DNA of 64,000 nucleotides, from contig NZ_CP051155.1 of assembly GCF_012277275.1 (NCBI RefSeq), forward strand, positions 682,001 through 746,000, given 5' to 3'. The notes beneath the pieces are model-generated. The model did not search any database. It saw nothing but the letters and a program-made list of their open reading frames with translations, and had not been told where the DNA came from. Source of the stretch: Gephyromycinifex aptenodytis (lineage in GTDB: Bacteria > Actinomycetota > Actinomycetes > Actinomycetales > Dermatophilaceae). The position numbers and the translations under genes were made by a program. This document shows, piece after piece, positions 34,886 through 44,962 of the stretch. Position 1 is the stretch's first letter, and each line of letters starts with the position of its first letter.

Positions 34886-35292
34886 CCCCCCATGGTTTCC
34901 TGCAGATCTGCAGGGCAACCTTAAACCTGAGGGTGTTCATCTGGACAATCGACCGAGATACGTGCAAAAGATCGAGTTACCGCAGCTCAGCTGAGCCGGA
35001 CTGTCCGAGTGCGGGGTTCGCCGAGATTACGAATCGCTTCCCCACCTGGGCGACCCGCCCACATGCGCTAGGAGGTGGCATCGGGCGGTATCGGTGGTTA
35101 GAGTGGGTCCGTCGTCCAAGTCAGGTGTCTGGAATCAGCAGGGCGTGAGCGTCCGCGGAGTCGGGGCGGGCATCTGGCATCAAGGGGTATTCGGGGGCTG
35201 TGCGGCGTTTTGACGTCAGGCACAGGCTGTGTTCAACACGGAGGGGTCTTCACTTGTCCATTCACGAACGTGAGGTGACCGGAGAAGCACGA
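34886..35292. promoter_or_regulatory. Divergent control region of the exopolysaccharide genes (407 bp, no gene)
   Basis: No coding frame is convincing here. The gap holds two perfect palindromes: CCTGCAGATCTGCAGG (34899-34914, 16 bp) just ahead of the glycosyltransferase start, and GCTCAGCTGAGC (34985-34996). A TTGACG near 35208-35213 is a -35 candidate for the priming transferase but lacks a good -10. The long leader suggests regulation, but no known riboswitch is recognised. Confidence 0.4.
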
Positions 35293-36816
35293 ATGTCGCA
35301 TCGCCGGTCCAAACGACCCCGTGTCGGGGCCGAGCGTGTGTCGGTGCCTGGGGGGGCTACCGCAGTCAACGCGCCGTCCATCGACGGCGACATCTTTGCT
35401 GTCGCTTCTCGCGCAGGAACCTGGTCGCGCCGCTACCTGAAGCGCCTGGTCGCCTTTGACCTCCTCGGCGCGCTACTGGCCGTCGGTGCGGCTCTGGCCA
35501 TCGGGCCCGGCGCCCGCGACATGAACATGTCGTATGTCATCGCCAGTGCCGCTATGCCGCTGTTGTGGATCGGCGCACTGGCCCTTTCCCGGGCTTATGA
35601 ACGCCGTTATCTCGGCGTTTCCGACGAGGAGTACCGCGCAGTCGGTCGCGCCGTCGTCGGTCTGCTCGGGTTGCTCGCTGTCGGCGGGCTCTTCGTCAAG
35701 GCGCAATGGAGCCGCTCCTACATCTTGACGCTGATCGTCTTGCTCTTCGCGTTCGGGCTGCTGGCCCGCCGGCTGTGCCGGGTCTGGCTGGAACGGCACC
35801 GCAGCGAGGGCCGCCTCATGCAGCGCACCGTCGTCGTCGGGCGCGCTGACGCCGCCGCCGAACTCATCCGCAACATCAAGCGTTCGCCTGACCAGGGCCT
35901 GGACGTAGTCGCGGTCTGCACGTCGGGACTGGACTCGGACTGGAACACCACATCCTCCATCGAGGGCGTGCCGGTCATGGGGAACGCTTACGACGCCGTG
36001 TCTGCCGTGGACCTGTGCGATGCAGAGGTCGTGGCTGTCACCTCCCACCCCGAACTGGCCGGGAAGGGGCTGCGCCGCCTGGCGTGGGCACTCGAAGAGC
36101 GCGATGTCGAACTGGTGGTCTCCACCGGACTGCTCGACGTTGCCGGGCCGCGGTTGTCGCTGCGCCAGTCCACGGACATGTCGCTGCTGCACATCGAACG
36201 TCCCGCGGCTACCCGCCGCTCGGTCTTCCTCAAGAGCCTCATGGACCGCACGCTGGCAGCGTTGCTCGTCCTGGTCCTGTCACCGTTGTTCCTGGGCATC
36301 GCCCTGGCCATCAAGCTCACCTCCCCCGGCCCGGTGCTGTTCAAGCAGAAGCGGGTAGGGGTTGGTGGCGAGTTCTTCACCATCTACAAGTTCCGCACGA
36401 TGGTCGTCGACGCAGAGAAGCAACTCGCGGCCCTCATGCAGTACAGCGACGGCAACGCGGTGCAGTTCAAGATGAAGAAGGACCCGCGGGTCACCCCGAT
36501 CGGCGTCTTCTTGCGCCGGTTCAGCCTCGATGAACTGCCGCAACTGTTCAACGTGCTCATCGGCAACATGTCGCTCGTGGGCCCACGCCCGCAGAGCCAG
36601 GCAGAGGTCGAGCAGTACGAGCCCGACGCCATGCGGCGCCTGCACGTTCGCCCCGGCATGACCGGCCTGTGGCAGGTCAGCGGCCGAAGCGACCTGGACT
36701 GGGAACAGTCACTGCGGCTGGACCTTCGGTACGTGGACAACTGGTCGCCCATCGTGGACCTGCAGATCTTGTTCCGTACCTTCCGCGCCGTGATCACCAG
36801 CAACGGAGCCTACTGA
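35293..36816 (+). CDS. Polyprenyl glycosylphosphotransferase (exopolysaccharide priming sugar transferase)
   Basis: 507 residues from the ATG at 35293 (GGAG eight bases upstream). Four N-terminal membrane helices (FDLLGALLAVGAALAIG, AAMPLLWIGALALSRA, VGLLGLLAVGGLFV, ILTLIVLLFAFGLLA) precede a CoA-binding/Rossmann-like domain (TVVVGRADAAAELIRNIK). A further helix (ALLVLVLSPLFLGIALAIKLTS) leads to the sugar transferase domain: SPGPVLFKQKRVG, FTIYKFRTMV, RRFSLDELPQLFNVL, MSLVGPRPQ and RPGMTGLWQVSGRS. This is the WcaJ/CpsE (PHPT) architecture. It transfers a sugar-1-phosphate to undecaprenyl phosphate to begin polysaccharide repeat units. It is divergent from the GT2-GT4 gene. No flippase, polymerase or chain-length gene is in the window. 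Confidence 0.95.
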   Translation: MSHRRSKRPRVGAERVSVPGGATAVNAPSIDGDIFAVASRAGTWSRRYLKRLVAFDLLGALLAVGAALAIGPGARDMNMSYVIASAAMPLLWIGALALSRAYERRYLGVSDEEYRAVGRAVVGLLGLLAVGGLFVKAQWSRSYILTLIVLLFAFGLLARRLCRVWLERHRSEGRLMQRTVVVGRADAAAELIRNIKRSPDQGLDVVAVCTSGLDSDWNTTSSIEGVPVMGNAYDAVSAVDLCDAEVVAVTSHPELAGKGLRRLAWALEERDVELVVSTGLLDVAGPRLSLRQSTDMSLLHIERPAATRRSVFLKSLMDRTLAALLVLVLSPLFLGIALAIKLTSPGPVLFKQKRVGVGGEFFTIYKFRTMVVDAEKQLAALMQYSDGNAVQFKMKKDPRVTPIGVFLRRFSLDELPQLFNVLIGNMSLVGPRPQSQAEVEQYEPDAMRRLHVRPGMTGLWQVSGRSDLDWEQSLRLDLRYVDNWSPIVDLQILFRTFRAVITSNGAY

Positions 36817-36835
36817 GCCTCCTGGACGAGACTTC

Positions 36836-36882
36836 AGACAACTGTCGCGCCACGCCCCTCGGGTATGGCGCGACAGTTGTCT
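36836..36882 (+). terminator. 17-bp perfect stem after the priming transferase
   Basis: AGACAACTGTCGCGCCA (36836-36852) and its exact complement (36866-36882) enclose a 13-nt loop, 20 bp beyond the stop codon. It is one of the longest perfect stems in the window. Confidence 0.75.
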
Positions 36883-37004
36883 GCGGTACTTGGTGCAGGC
36901 CACCCCAGCGCAGTTCCACTCCGGGTCAGGCGAACGGCCGACGGGGGCAACCGACTATGGCCGTTGCGTCCCGCTTGAGTGCCACGGGGCCGAACCGGCA
37001 AAAC

Positions 37005-37045
37005 GTGGGCCCCCGCCCTGCCGGTTCGACAGCGTGGGGGCCCAC
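37005..37045 (-). terminator. Intrinsic terminator of hpd
   Basis: GTGGGCCCCC (37005-37014) and GGGGGCCCAC (37036-37045) are exact 10-bp arms. On the minus strand the stem is followed by GTTTTGCC, giving a T-tail. It lies 15 bp beyond the hpd stop codon. A competing hairpin (36991-37000 with 37019-37028) overlaps it. Confidence 0.75.
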
Positions 37046-37059
37046 ATTCAGCGATTGGA

Positions 37060-38680
<1,621 letters not shown>

Positions 38681-41563
38681 TCAACTGCACCCAGAGGTGC
38701 TGCCGCAGCCTTCGCAGACATAGCAACTGCCTGCCGGACGCATCTTGGTGCCGCAGGTCATACACATCGGCGCGTCTGCGGCCTTGCCTTGAAACTTCTC
38801 GATCAGCTCCGCCGAGGAGTGCACGGCAGGCCCGGCCTCCCGGGCAGCCGCGACACCGGCACCGGAGGTCACATCCATTCGTCGGGCCTGTTCCACGGCG
38901 GTGGGGCGTGAGTTCTTCGGTGCCGCCGTCTGGGAGTAGTTCTCCAACTCCTCCTCGTAGGCGTCGTCGCTGCCCTCGTCGGTGGCCGGCGCGTAGGAAC
39001 CGGTCTCCAACTGGCGGGCCCGCTCATCGGCACTGTGGATCCCCATGAAGGAACGGGTCTCGAAATCGAGGTAGTCCAGCGCCAGGCGACGGAAGACGTA
39101 GTCCATGATCGACTGGGCCATCCGCACATCGGGGTCGTCGGTCAAACCGGCAGGCTCGAAGCGCAGGTTGGTGAACTTGTCGACGTAGGTCTCCAGCGGC
39201 ACGCCGTACTGCAACGCCACCGAGACAGCCAACGAGAAGGCGTCCATCAGGCCGGCAAGGGTGGAGCCCTGCTTGCCGAACTTGAGGAAGATCTCCCCCA
39301 GACCGTCGTCGGGGTAGGAGCTCGCGGTGAGGTAACCCTCCGCACCGCCTACCGTGAAGGACGTCGTGACCGAGTTGCGACGCTTGGGCAAACGCTTGCG
39401 CACCGGGCGGTACTCGACGACCTTCTCAACCTTGGGCGTCGTGCTCGCCTTGTGCGAAGCCTCCGAGGACAGCGGCTGGCCGACCTTGCAGTTGTCGCGG
39501 TAGACGGCCAACGCCTTCAAGCCCATCTTCCAACCCTGCAAGTAGACGTCCGCGATGTCTTCCACGGTCGCCGACTCCGGCAGGTTCACCGTCTTGCTGA
39601 TCGCGCCAGACAGGAACGGCTGGCAGGCGGCCATCATCCGCACGTGGCCCAGCGGGGAGATCGCACGAGTACCCATGGCGCAGTCGAACACCTCGTAGTG
39701 CTCCGGCTTGAGTCCTGGAGCGTCGACGACATGCCCGTTCTCGGCGATGTACTCCACAATCGCCTCGACCTGCTCATCCTGGTAACCCAGCTTGCGCAGC
39801 GCACGGGGGATCGTCAGGTTGACGATCTGCATAGAGCCGCCACCGACGAGCTTCTTGAACTTCACCAAGGAGAAGTCCGGTTCGATACCGGTGGTGTCGC
39901 AGTCCATCATGAAGCCGATGGTGCCGGTGGGCGCCAGCACCGATGCCTGAGCGTTGCGGAAACCGTTCTTAGCGCCGAGCGTCACCACTTCGTCCCAGGC
40001 TTTGACCGCGGCGCGGTGGATAGACCCGCCCATGTCGTCCAGCGGGCGCACCTCGTCGTTGGCGGCCTGGTGCTTGCGCATCACCCGCAGGTGGGCCTCG
40101 GTATTGCGGGCATACCCCTCATAGGGGCCGACGATGGCCGCCAACTCAGCGGAACGTTTGTACGCCGCACCCGTCAGTAGCGAGGTGATCGAGGCAGCCA
40201 GTGCCCGGCCGCCGTCGGAGTCGTAGCCGTGCCCCGTCGCCATCAGCAGCGCACCGAGGTTGGCGTAGCCGATGCCGAGCTGGCGGTACTCGCGGGTGGT
40301 GTTGCCGATCGCCTCGGTGGGGAAGTCTGCGAAGCAGATCGAGATGTCCATCGCCGTGATGACCAGCTCGGTCACCTTCTGGAAGGTCACCTCATCGAAG
40401 GAGCCGTCGTCCTTGAGGAACTTCAACAGGTTCAGCGAGGCCAGGTTGCACGAGGAGTTGTCCAGCGACATGTACTCCGAGCAGGGGTTGGACGCGGTGA
40501 TCCGGCCGGTCTCGGGGTTGGTGTGCCAGTCGTTGATGGTGTCGTCGTACTGCAAGCCGGGATCAGCGCACGCCCAGGCAGCTTGCGCGATCTTGTTGAA
40601 CAGCGTCCGCGCGTCCACGGTGTCGATGACGTCGCCCGTCATTCGGGCTCGTAGACCGAATTCGCCGCCCTCTTCCACCGCCGCCATGAACTCATCCGAG
40701 ACCCGGACGGAGTTGTTCGCGTTCTGGTACTGGACCGAGACGATGTCCTTACCGCCCAAGTCCATGTCGAAGCCAGCGTCGCGAAGGGCCCGGATCTTCA
40801 CCTCTTCGCGGGCTTTGGTCTCTACGAACTCCTCGATGTCGGGGTGATCGACATCCAGCACGACCATCTTGGCGGCCCGTCGCGTCGCGCCACCGGACTT
40901 GATCGTCCCTGCAGAGGCGTCGGCGCCGCGCATGAAGCTCACCGGCCCCGAGGCGGTCCCCCCCGAGGACAACAGTTCCTTGCTGGAGCGGATCCGAGAC
41001 AGGTTGAGCCCGGCGCCGGAACCGCCCTTGAAGATGAACCCTTCTTCCTTGTACCAGTTGAGGATCGAGTCCATCGAGTCTTCGACTGAAAGGATGAAGC
41101 AGGCGCTGACCTGCTGCGGGCTGGAGGTACCGACGTTGAACCACACCGGTGAGTTGAAGCTGAAGACCTGGTGCAGCAGCGCGTAGGTCAGCTCCTGCTC
41201 GAAGATCGTCGCATCTTCTTCGGTCGCGAAGTACCCGTGCCGCTTACCGGCAGCGGTGTAGGTGAGCACGACGCGGTCGATGAGTGCTTTGAGGGAGCGC
41301 TCTCGCCGCTCGGTGCCCAGCGCCCCGCGGAAGTACTTGGTGGTGACGATCGTCGAGGCGTTGACTGACCAGAAGTCTGGGAACTCCACGCCGCGCTGTT
41401 CGAAGATGGTCTCCCCCGTCTTCCAGTTCTGCTGCACGACATCGCGCTGTTCCCAGGTGACCTCGTCGTAGGGGTGCACGCCGGGGGTGGTGTAGATGCG
41501 CTGCACGCGAATGCCCGACGAGCCACGCTTGCGGGACGTCCTCGAGCCTGTGGTCTCCGTCAT
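38681..41563 (-). CDS. nrdJ: Adenosylcobalamin-dependent class II ribonucleotide reductase
   Basis: 960 residues, the size of actinobacterial NrdJ. The redox/active-site region starts with FNSPVWFNVG...QQVSACFILSVEDSMDSI. Catalytic core NPCSEYMSLDNSSCNLASLNL carries the thiyl Cys, Asn and Glu (N-x-C-S-E) and the second redox Cys. GATRRAAKMVVLDVDHPDI and APTGTIGFMMDCDTTGIEPDF are family hallmarks. The C-terminal tail (MCMTCGTKMRPAGSCYVCEGCGSTSGCS, quoted here only as a Cys-rich end) has paired CxxC motifs for zinc or thiol shuttling. It reduces ribonucleotides using vitamin B12, with no oxygen requirement. It follows nrdR by 113 bp, probably co-transcribed and under NrdR control. Confidence 0.97.
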   Translation of the reverse strand: MTETTGSRTSRKRGSSGIRVQRIYTTPGVHPYDEVTWEQRDVVQQNWKTGETIFEQRGVEFPDFWSVNASTIVTTKYFRGALGTERRERSLKALIDRVVLTYTAAGKRHGYFATEEDATIFEQELTYALLHQVFSFNSPVWFNVGTSSPQQVSACFILSVEDSMDSILNWYKEEGFIFKGGSGAGLNLSRIRSSKELLSSGGTASGPVSFMRGADASAGTIKSGGATRRAAKMVVLDVDHPDIEEFVETKAREEVKIRALRDAGFDMDLGGKDIVSVQYQNANNSVRVSDEFMAAVEEGGEFGLRARMTGDVIDTVDARTLFNKIAQAAWACADPGLQYDDTINDWHTNPETGRITASNPCSEYMSLDNSSCNLASLNLLKFLKDDGSFDEVTFQKVTELVITAMDISICFADFPTEAIGNTTREYRQLGIGYANLGALLMATGHGYDSDGGRALAASITSLLTGAAYKRSAELAAIVGPYEGYARNTEAHLRVMRKHQAANDEVRPLDDMGGSIHRAAVKAWDEVVTLGAKNGFRNAQASVLAPTGTIGFMMDCDTTGIEPDFSLVKFKKLVGGGSMQIVNLTIPRALRKLGYQDEQVEAIVEYIAENGHVVDAPGLKPEHYEVFDCAMGTRAISPLGHVRMMAACQPFLSGAISKTVNLPESATVEDIADVYLQGWKMGLKALAVYRDNCKVGQPLSSEASHKASTTPKVEKVVEYRPVRKRLPKRRNSVTTSFTVGGAEGYLTASSYPDDGLGEIFLKFGKQGSTLAGLMDAFSLAVSVALQYGVPLETYVDKFTNLRFEPAGLTDDPDVRMAQSIMDYVFRRLALDYLDFETRSFMGIHSADERARQLETGSYAPATDEGSDDAYEEELENYSQTAAPKNSRPTAVEQARRMDVTSGAGVAAAREAGPAVHSSAELIEKFQGKAADAPMCMTCGTKMRPAGSCYVCEGCGSTSGCS

Positions 41564-41676
41564 GTGTTGCTGCCTCCCTGACCGTGGTGTCGATCTGTCT
41601 GCGGGGTGATGCCGGGCCGACAGTGCGGCACAGGCGGTGGGGTGGTGCGGTCGTACAAAAGTGCTGAAAGTGGACT

Positions 41677-42180
41677 TCAGGACTGCCGCGAAGGCAGGTC
41701 CGAGTCCGGGCTCACCGGCGACGGTGGGCTCACGTCTGGCTCGGCTCGAAGTAGTTCGATTGCGGCGCAGAAGTCGTCGAGAGTCTCGAAGTTGCGGTAG
41801 ACGGAGGCGAAGCGCAGGTAGGCGACCTCGTCCAGCAGGCGCAACGGTTCCAAGACCGCCAGCCCCACCTCGTGGGAGTCGATCTCGGCCTGCCCGGAAG
41901 CGCGAAGCGTCTCCTCGACCTGCTGAGCCAGCAATGCCAGGTCATCTTCATGGACCGGACGCCCTTGGCAGGCCTTACGCACACCGACCAGGACCTTGGT
42001 TCTACTGAACGGCTCGGTCACCCCGGATCGCTTGATGACCTGCAGTCCCGCTGATTCGATAGTGGTGAAGCGGCGACCGCAGTCCGAGCAACAGCGGCGA
42101 CGCCGGATAGTCGCGCCTTCTTCGGCGAGCCGGCTGTCTACGACGCGAGTATCGGTGGCACGACAGAAAGGACAGTGCAC
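41677..42180 (-). CDS. nrdR: Transcriptional repressor NrdR
   Basis: 167 residues. The zinc ribbon has Cys3/Cys6 (MHCPFC) and Cys31/Cys34 (CSDC), followed by GRRFTTIE. The ATP-cone domain contains [29 protein letters not shown] and is followed by [33 protein letters not shown]. It binds ATP/dATP and represses ribonucleotide reductase genes. The GTG at 42180 follows GGGAG. It lies directly upstream of nrdJ, and its own promoter carries two NrdR boxes, so it is autoregulated and controls nrdJ. The Ser/Pro-rich tail is variable. Confidence 0.97.
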   Translation of the reverse strand: MHCPFCRATDTRVVDSRLAEEGATIRRRRCCSDCGRRFTTIESAGLQVIKRSGVTEPFSRTKVLVGVRKACQGRPVHEDDLALLAQQVEETLRASGQAEIDSHEVGLAVLEPLRLLDEVAYLRFASVYRNFETLDDFCAAIELLRAEPDVSPPSPVSPDSDLPSRQS

Positions 42181-42246
42181 CTGCGTCTCCCTTCTTCACC
42201 AGGCCGGTCGTCGTCGGAGACGAGAACTGTCGCCAACCCAGGGACC

Positions 42247-42294
42247 CCAACATGTAGGTGATCCGGTTGGCACTTGCCACAACATCTAGGATGT
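42247..42294 (-). promoter_or_regulatory. Paired NrdR boxes upstream of nrdR-nrdJ
   Basis: Two related 16-bp sites, CCAACATGTAGGTGAT (42247-42262) and ACAACATCTAGGATGT (42279-42294), share AACATNTAGG and are offset by exactly 32 bp, about three helical turns. Paired NrdR boxes at integral-turn spacing are the rule in front of NrdR-controlled genes. They sit 67-115 bp upstream of the nrdR start. Confidence 0.8.
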
Positions 42295-42319
42295 TAGGCC
42301 TTGGCGGGTGTGGAAACAA
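42291..42319 (-). promoter_or_regulatory. Candidate nrdR promoter
   Basis: On the minus strand TTGTTT (42319-42314) and TAACAT (42296-42291) are separated by 17 bp. The -10 hexamer overlaps the promoter-proximal NrdR box, consistent with repression by blocking polymerase. Confidence 0.5.
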
Positions 42320-42566
42320 CCTGCGGCGTGTCGCCCCCAGGCCACCTCTGATGCGGAAGACTTCACGCGGGTGGCAGCCGCAGCGACTGTACCCGGCAAC
42401 CACCCACGCGCCCCGCGGCACGCCCGTGACACCGGGTCAAAGAACGGTCAAGGGATAGCCCTCACGCGCCAGAAGGACCGACCCGAGCGCTACCTTCGAC
42501 CGCTCCCGTGCCGAACGAGTTCCTTTGCTGCCCAGGTCAGGGTTTGCGCCGCACCCGGCCAGCAGC

Positions 42567-42950
42567 TCAGGAGGCCGGAATGAGCAGCGACTGCCCCTGA
42601 ACCACGCTGGAGCTGTTCATTGCGTTCGCCACCTGGATGCGCGTCACGGCAACACCGATTGGCAGGTGCGGCAGCTCTTCTCGGGCCACATCAGACAACG
42701 TCTGACCCGCCTGGATGACCGCCACATGCTCAACCGTGGGCGCCGGAGCCGCCATCCGGGCTGCCAGGACCAGGGCGAGCAGGCTGATCGCCCCGAACGC
42801 AAGCAGCGTCATCGCCAGACGGCCACGGCGGGTGATGCGCAAGCTTGGCAGCGGCGCCTCTTCCACCGGAGGCAGCACCGTGAGCCTCGCCCGTTGCGGC
42901 ACCTGAGGTGCGACCCGCTCGACAGCCGGGCTCCACGCCAGTGCGCTCAT
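42567..42950 (-). CDS. LysM-domain membrane protein beside lexA (YneA-like)
   Basis: 127 residues. A cytoplasmic Pro-rich N-terminus (1-45) precedes one membrane helix (about 47-66, MTLLAFGAISLLALVLAARM). An external LysM domain (about 73-125) follows: VAVIQAGQTLSDVAREELPHLPIGVAVTRIQVANAMNSSSVVQGQSLLIP. LysM binds peptidoglycan. The gene is divergent from lexA, like Bacillus yneA and corynebacterial divS, which inhibit division during the SOS response; that role is inferred from context and architecture. The ATG at 42950 follows AAGGGAA; the open frame upstream crosses the SOS boxes and is not coding. The gap 42181-42566 downstream holds only the nrdR control region. Confidence 0.85.
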   Translation of the reverse strand: MSALAWSPAVERVAPQVPQRARLTVLPPVEEAPLPSLRITRRGRLAMTLLAFGAISLLALVLAARMAAPAPTVEHVAVIQAGQTLSDVAREELPHLPIGVAVTRIQVANAMNSSSVVQGQSLLIPAS

Positions 42951-42991
42951 GATCGATTCCCTTCGGCCAGCCCGTTCGGGCAAGTGTTCTA

Positions 42992-43007
42992 TCGAACTTA
43001 CGTACGA
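42992..43007. promoter_or_regulatory. SOS box (LexA site) near the LysM gene
   Basis: TCGAACTTACGTACGA matches the actinobacterial LexA consensus TCGAAC-N4-GTTCGA with one mismatch. It lies 42 bp upstream of the LysM gene start. Confidence 0.75.
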
Positions 43008-43043
43008 TTCTGGCATCCTAACTACCCGCCTGTCCACACTCGC

Positions 43044-43059
43044 TCGTACAGATGTTTGA
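43044..43059. promoter_or_regulatory. Second SOS box overlapping the lexA promoter
   Basis: TCGTACAGATGTTTGA matches TCGAAC-N4-GTTCGA with one mismatch in each half. It overlaps the candidate lexA -35 hexamer (43056-43061), the expected place for autorepression. Confidence 0.6.
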
Positions 43060-43085
43060 AACGCCTGTGCGAATCGGCGTAGGAT
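43056..43085 (+). promoter_or_regulatory. Candidate lexA promoter
   Basis: TTGAAA (43056-43061) and TAGGAT (43080-43085) with an 18-bp spacer, about 105 bp upstream of the lexA GTG. The -35 overlaps an SOS box. Confidence 0.55.
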
Positions 43086-43189
43086 GCCGTTCAGGTGCAA
43101 TTCGATCACCCAGCACTGACAACCCTTCGTCGCCGAAGCGTCGTCGTTACGTTCGCCCTGGTCAGGGCGCCCGGCAGAGAGGACCACCA

Positions 43190-43894
43190 GTGAGCACCGT
43201 CCGTAACCTCCCCACGCGACGTGGGTCTGCGGGGCTGACCCCGAGACAACGCAAGGTCTTGGAGTACATTCGCGGCACGGTGGCTGCTCGGGGCTATCCG
43301 CCGAGCCTGCGCGAGATCGGCAACGCGGTCGGGCTCACCAGCCCCAGCAGCGTGGCCCACCAGCTTTCGGCTCTGGAGCGCAAGGGTTATCTGCGCAAGG
43401 ACCCCAACCGCCCGCGGGCCATCGAGGTCGTCTCTCCCCCACCGGATGGGGACGCCGCCGCCATCGCCGCGGCCATCGTCTCGGGCCACGACGAAACGGG
43501 CTTACTGGATGAGCACCCCACACCCACCTACGTGCCCGTCCTAGGCCATATCGCCGCTGGCGTGCCGATCACGGCAGAAGAGGTCGTTGAAGACGTCTTC
43601 GCGTTGCCGTCGCAACTCGTCGGAGACGGGCAGCACTTCCTGCTACGGGTGCAAGGTCAATCCATGATCGAGGCCGCAATCTGCGATGGCGACTGGGTGG
43701 TCATCCGTCAGCAGCCCACAGCCGAGAACGGCGACATCGTCGCCGCCCTCATCGACGGCGAGGCGACGGTAAAGACCTTCAAGCGGCGCGACGGCCACGT
43801 CTGGTTACTGCCGCACAACCCAGCTTTCGACCCCATCGAGGGTGATGAAGCCACCATCCTCGGACGCGTTGTGACCGTGCTGCGAAAGGTTTGA
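43190..43894 (+). CDS. lexA: SOS repressor LexA
   Basis: 234 residues from the GTG at 43190 (GAGAGGA seven bases upstream); the longer open frame upstream spans the promoter. The winged-helix DNA-binding domain has [52 protein letters not shown]. Autocleavage occurs at Ala123-Gly124 (HIAAGVP), with catalytic Ser158 (QGQSMIE) and Lys195 (EATVKTFKR). RecA filaments on single-stranded DNA trigger cleavage and induce DNA-repair genes. Divergent from the LysM gene with SOS boxes between them. Confidence 0.97.
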   Translation: MSTVRNLPTRRGSAGLTPRQRKVLEYIRGTVAARGYPPSLREIGNAVGLTSPSSVAHQLSALERKGYLRKDPNRPRAIEVVSPPPDGDAAAIAAAIVSGHDETGLLDEHPTPTYVPVLGHIAAGVPITAEEVVEDVFALPSQLVGDGQHFLLRVQGQSMIEAAICDGDWVVIRQQPTAENGDIVAALIDGEATVKTFKRRDGHVWLLPHNPAFDPIEGDEATILGRVVTVLRKV

Positions 43895-43978
43895 GCTCGT
43901 CCAGACGATCCTGCCTGGTGTGCACACTCGGCCTCGAGATAACCCGCTCTTATGGATATACGGGGCTACCCTGACCTC

Positions 43979-44902
43979 ATGATCGATGCTGCAGGCCTGC
44001 GCGTCATGCGCGCCATCGCCCAAGAGGGCAGTTTCACGGGTGCAGCCATCTCCCTGGGCTACTCTCAGCCCGCGATCTCTCAGATGGTGCGTCGGCTGGA
44101 GCAGCGGTTGGGCACCGTCTTGGTGGAACGGGTGGGTCGAACCATCCGCTTGACCGAAGCGGGCGCCGTCCTGGCCCGGCACGCGGTCCCGGTGCTGAGC
44201 GCTCTGGACGCCGCCGAGGAGGAAGTTGCGGCTATCGCAGGCCTGCGTGCGGGACGGGTGCGGTTGATGGCTTTCCCCTCCTCCTGCTCGACGCTGGTAC
44301 CTGGCGCCCTGGCGCTGGTCCAGCAGCGCTTCCCAGACGTGTCGGTGCACTTCACCGAAGCCGAGCCGAGCGAGTCTCTGTTAGCGCTGCGCAACGGCGA
44401 ATGCGACTTGGCAGTGGCCTTCTCCTACGAAGGTTCCGACCTTGTTCGAGGGGAAACCGACCTCGATGCGTTCGTCATTCATCACTTGCTTGATGACCCG
44501 GTGCGCTGCGCAGTGCCAGCTGATCACCCGCTGGCGGATGCTGCGGTGATGGATCTGGCCGATCTGGCCAATGACCGTTGGATCGCCGGCTGCCCGCGCT
44601 GTCGTGGTCACCTCCTCACGCTGTGCGATGCGGCGGGGTTCCGGCCAGAGGTCGACTTCGAGACCGAGGACTACGTGGCCGTGCAGGGGTTCGTCGCTGC
44701 CGGGCTCGGGGTGGCGTTGATCCCCGATCTGATCCTGCGCAGCATCACCCACCCTGATGTGCGGGTCATCCCCATCGACCCTGCCTCGCACCGTGCCGTC
44801 TACATCGTCACTACCCCCGACCTGGCTCGTGTACCCGCGGTGGCCGCGACCATCGATGCGCTCTGTGAGAACTCCCGGCCGCTGACCCCCAAGGCCGGCT
44901 GA
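43979..44902 (+). CDS. LysR-family transcriptional regulator
   Basis: 307 residues from the ATG at 43979 (an in-frame ATG at 43952 would add nine). N-terminal HTH: LRVMRAIAQEGSFTGAAISLGYSQPAISQMVRRLEQRLGTVLVERVGRTIRLTEAG. The effector domain (RVRLMAFPSSCSTLVPGALALV...FPDVSVHFTEAEPSESLLALRNGECDLAVAFSY) follows. A CPRCRGH segment with paired Cys lies near residue 205. Neither start has a strong ribosome site, so a leaderless mRNA is possible. Target genes and effector are unknown; neighbours (lexA, comEC) give no hint. Confidence 0.92.
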   Translation: MIDAAGLRVMRAIAQEGSFTGAAISLGYSQPAISQMVRRLEQRLGTVLVERVGRTIRLTEAGAVLARHAVPVLSALDAAEEEVAAIAGLRAGRVRLMAFPSSCSTLVPGALALVQQRFPDVSVHFTEAEPSESLLALRNGECDLAVAFSYEGSDLVRGETDLDAFVIHHLLDDPVRCAVPADHPLADAAVMDLADLANDRWIAGCPRCRGHLLTLCDAAGFRPEVDFETEDYVAVQGFVAAGLGVALIPDLILRSITHPDVRVIPIDPASHRAVYIVTTPDLARVPAVAATIDALCENSRPLTPKAG

Positions 44903-44962
44903 TCGAGCACGCTCGAGGCGCACTGAGGCCGTCCGCGCGGGCTGGGAGCGCCCCCGCCCGGC

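Noticed and set aside
34980-35060. tRNA-like segment with GGTTCG
   Set aside because: No acceptor stem, D-arm or anticodon arm can be drawn around it.
43052-43189. Longer lexA start
   Set aside because: It would place the SOS box and promoter inside the coding region; the GTG at 43190 has a good ribosome site and gives normal LexA length.
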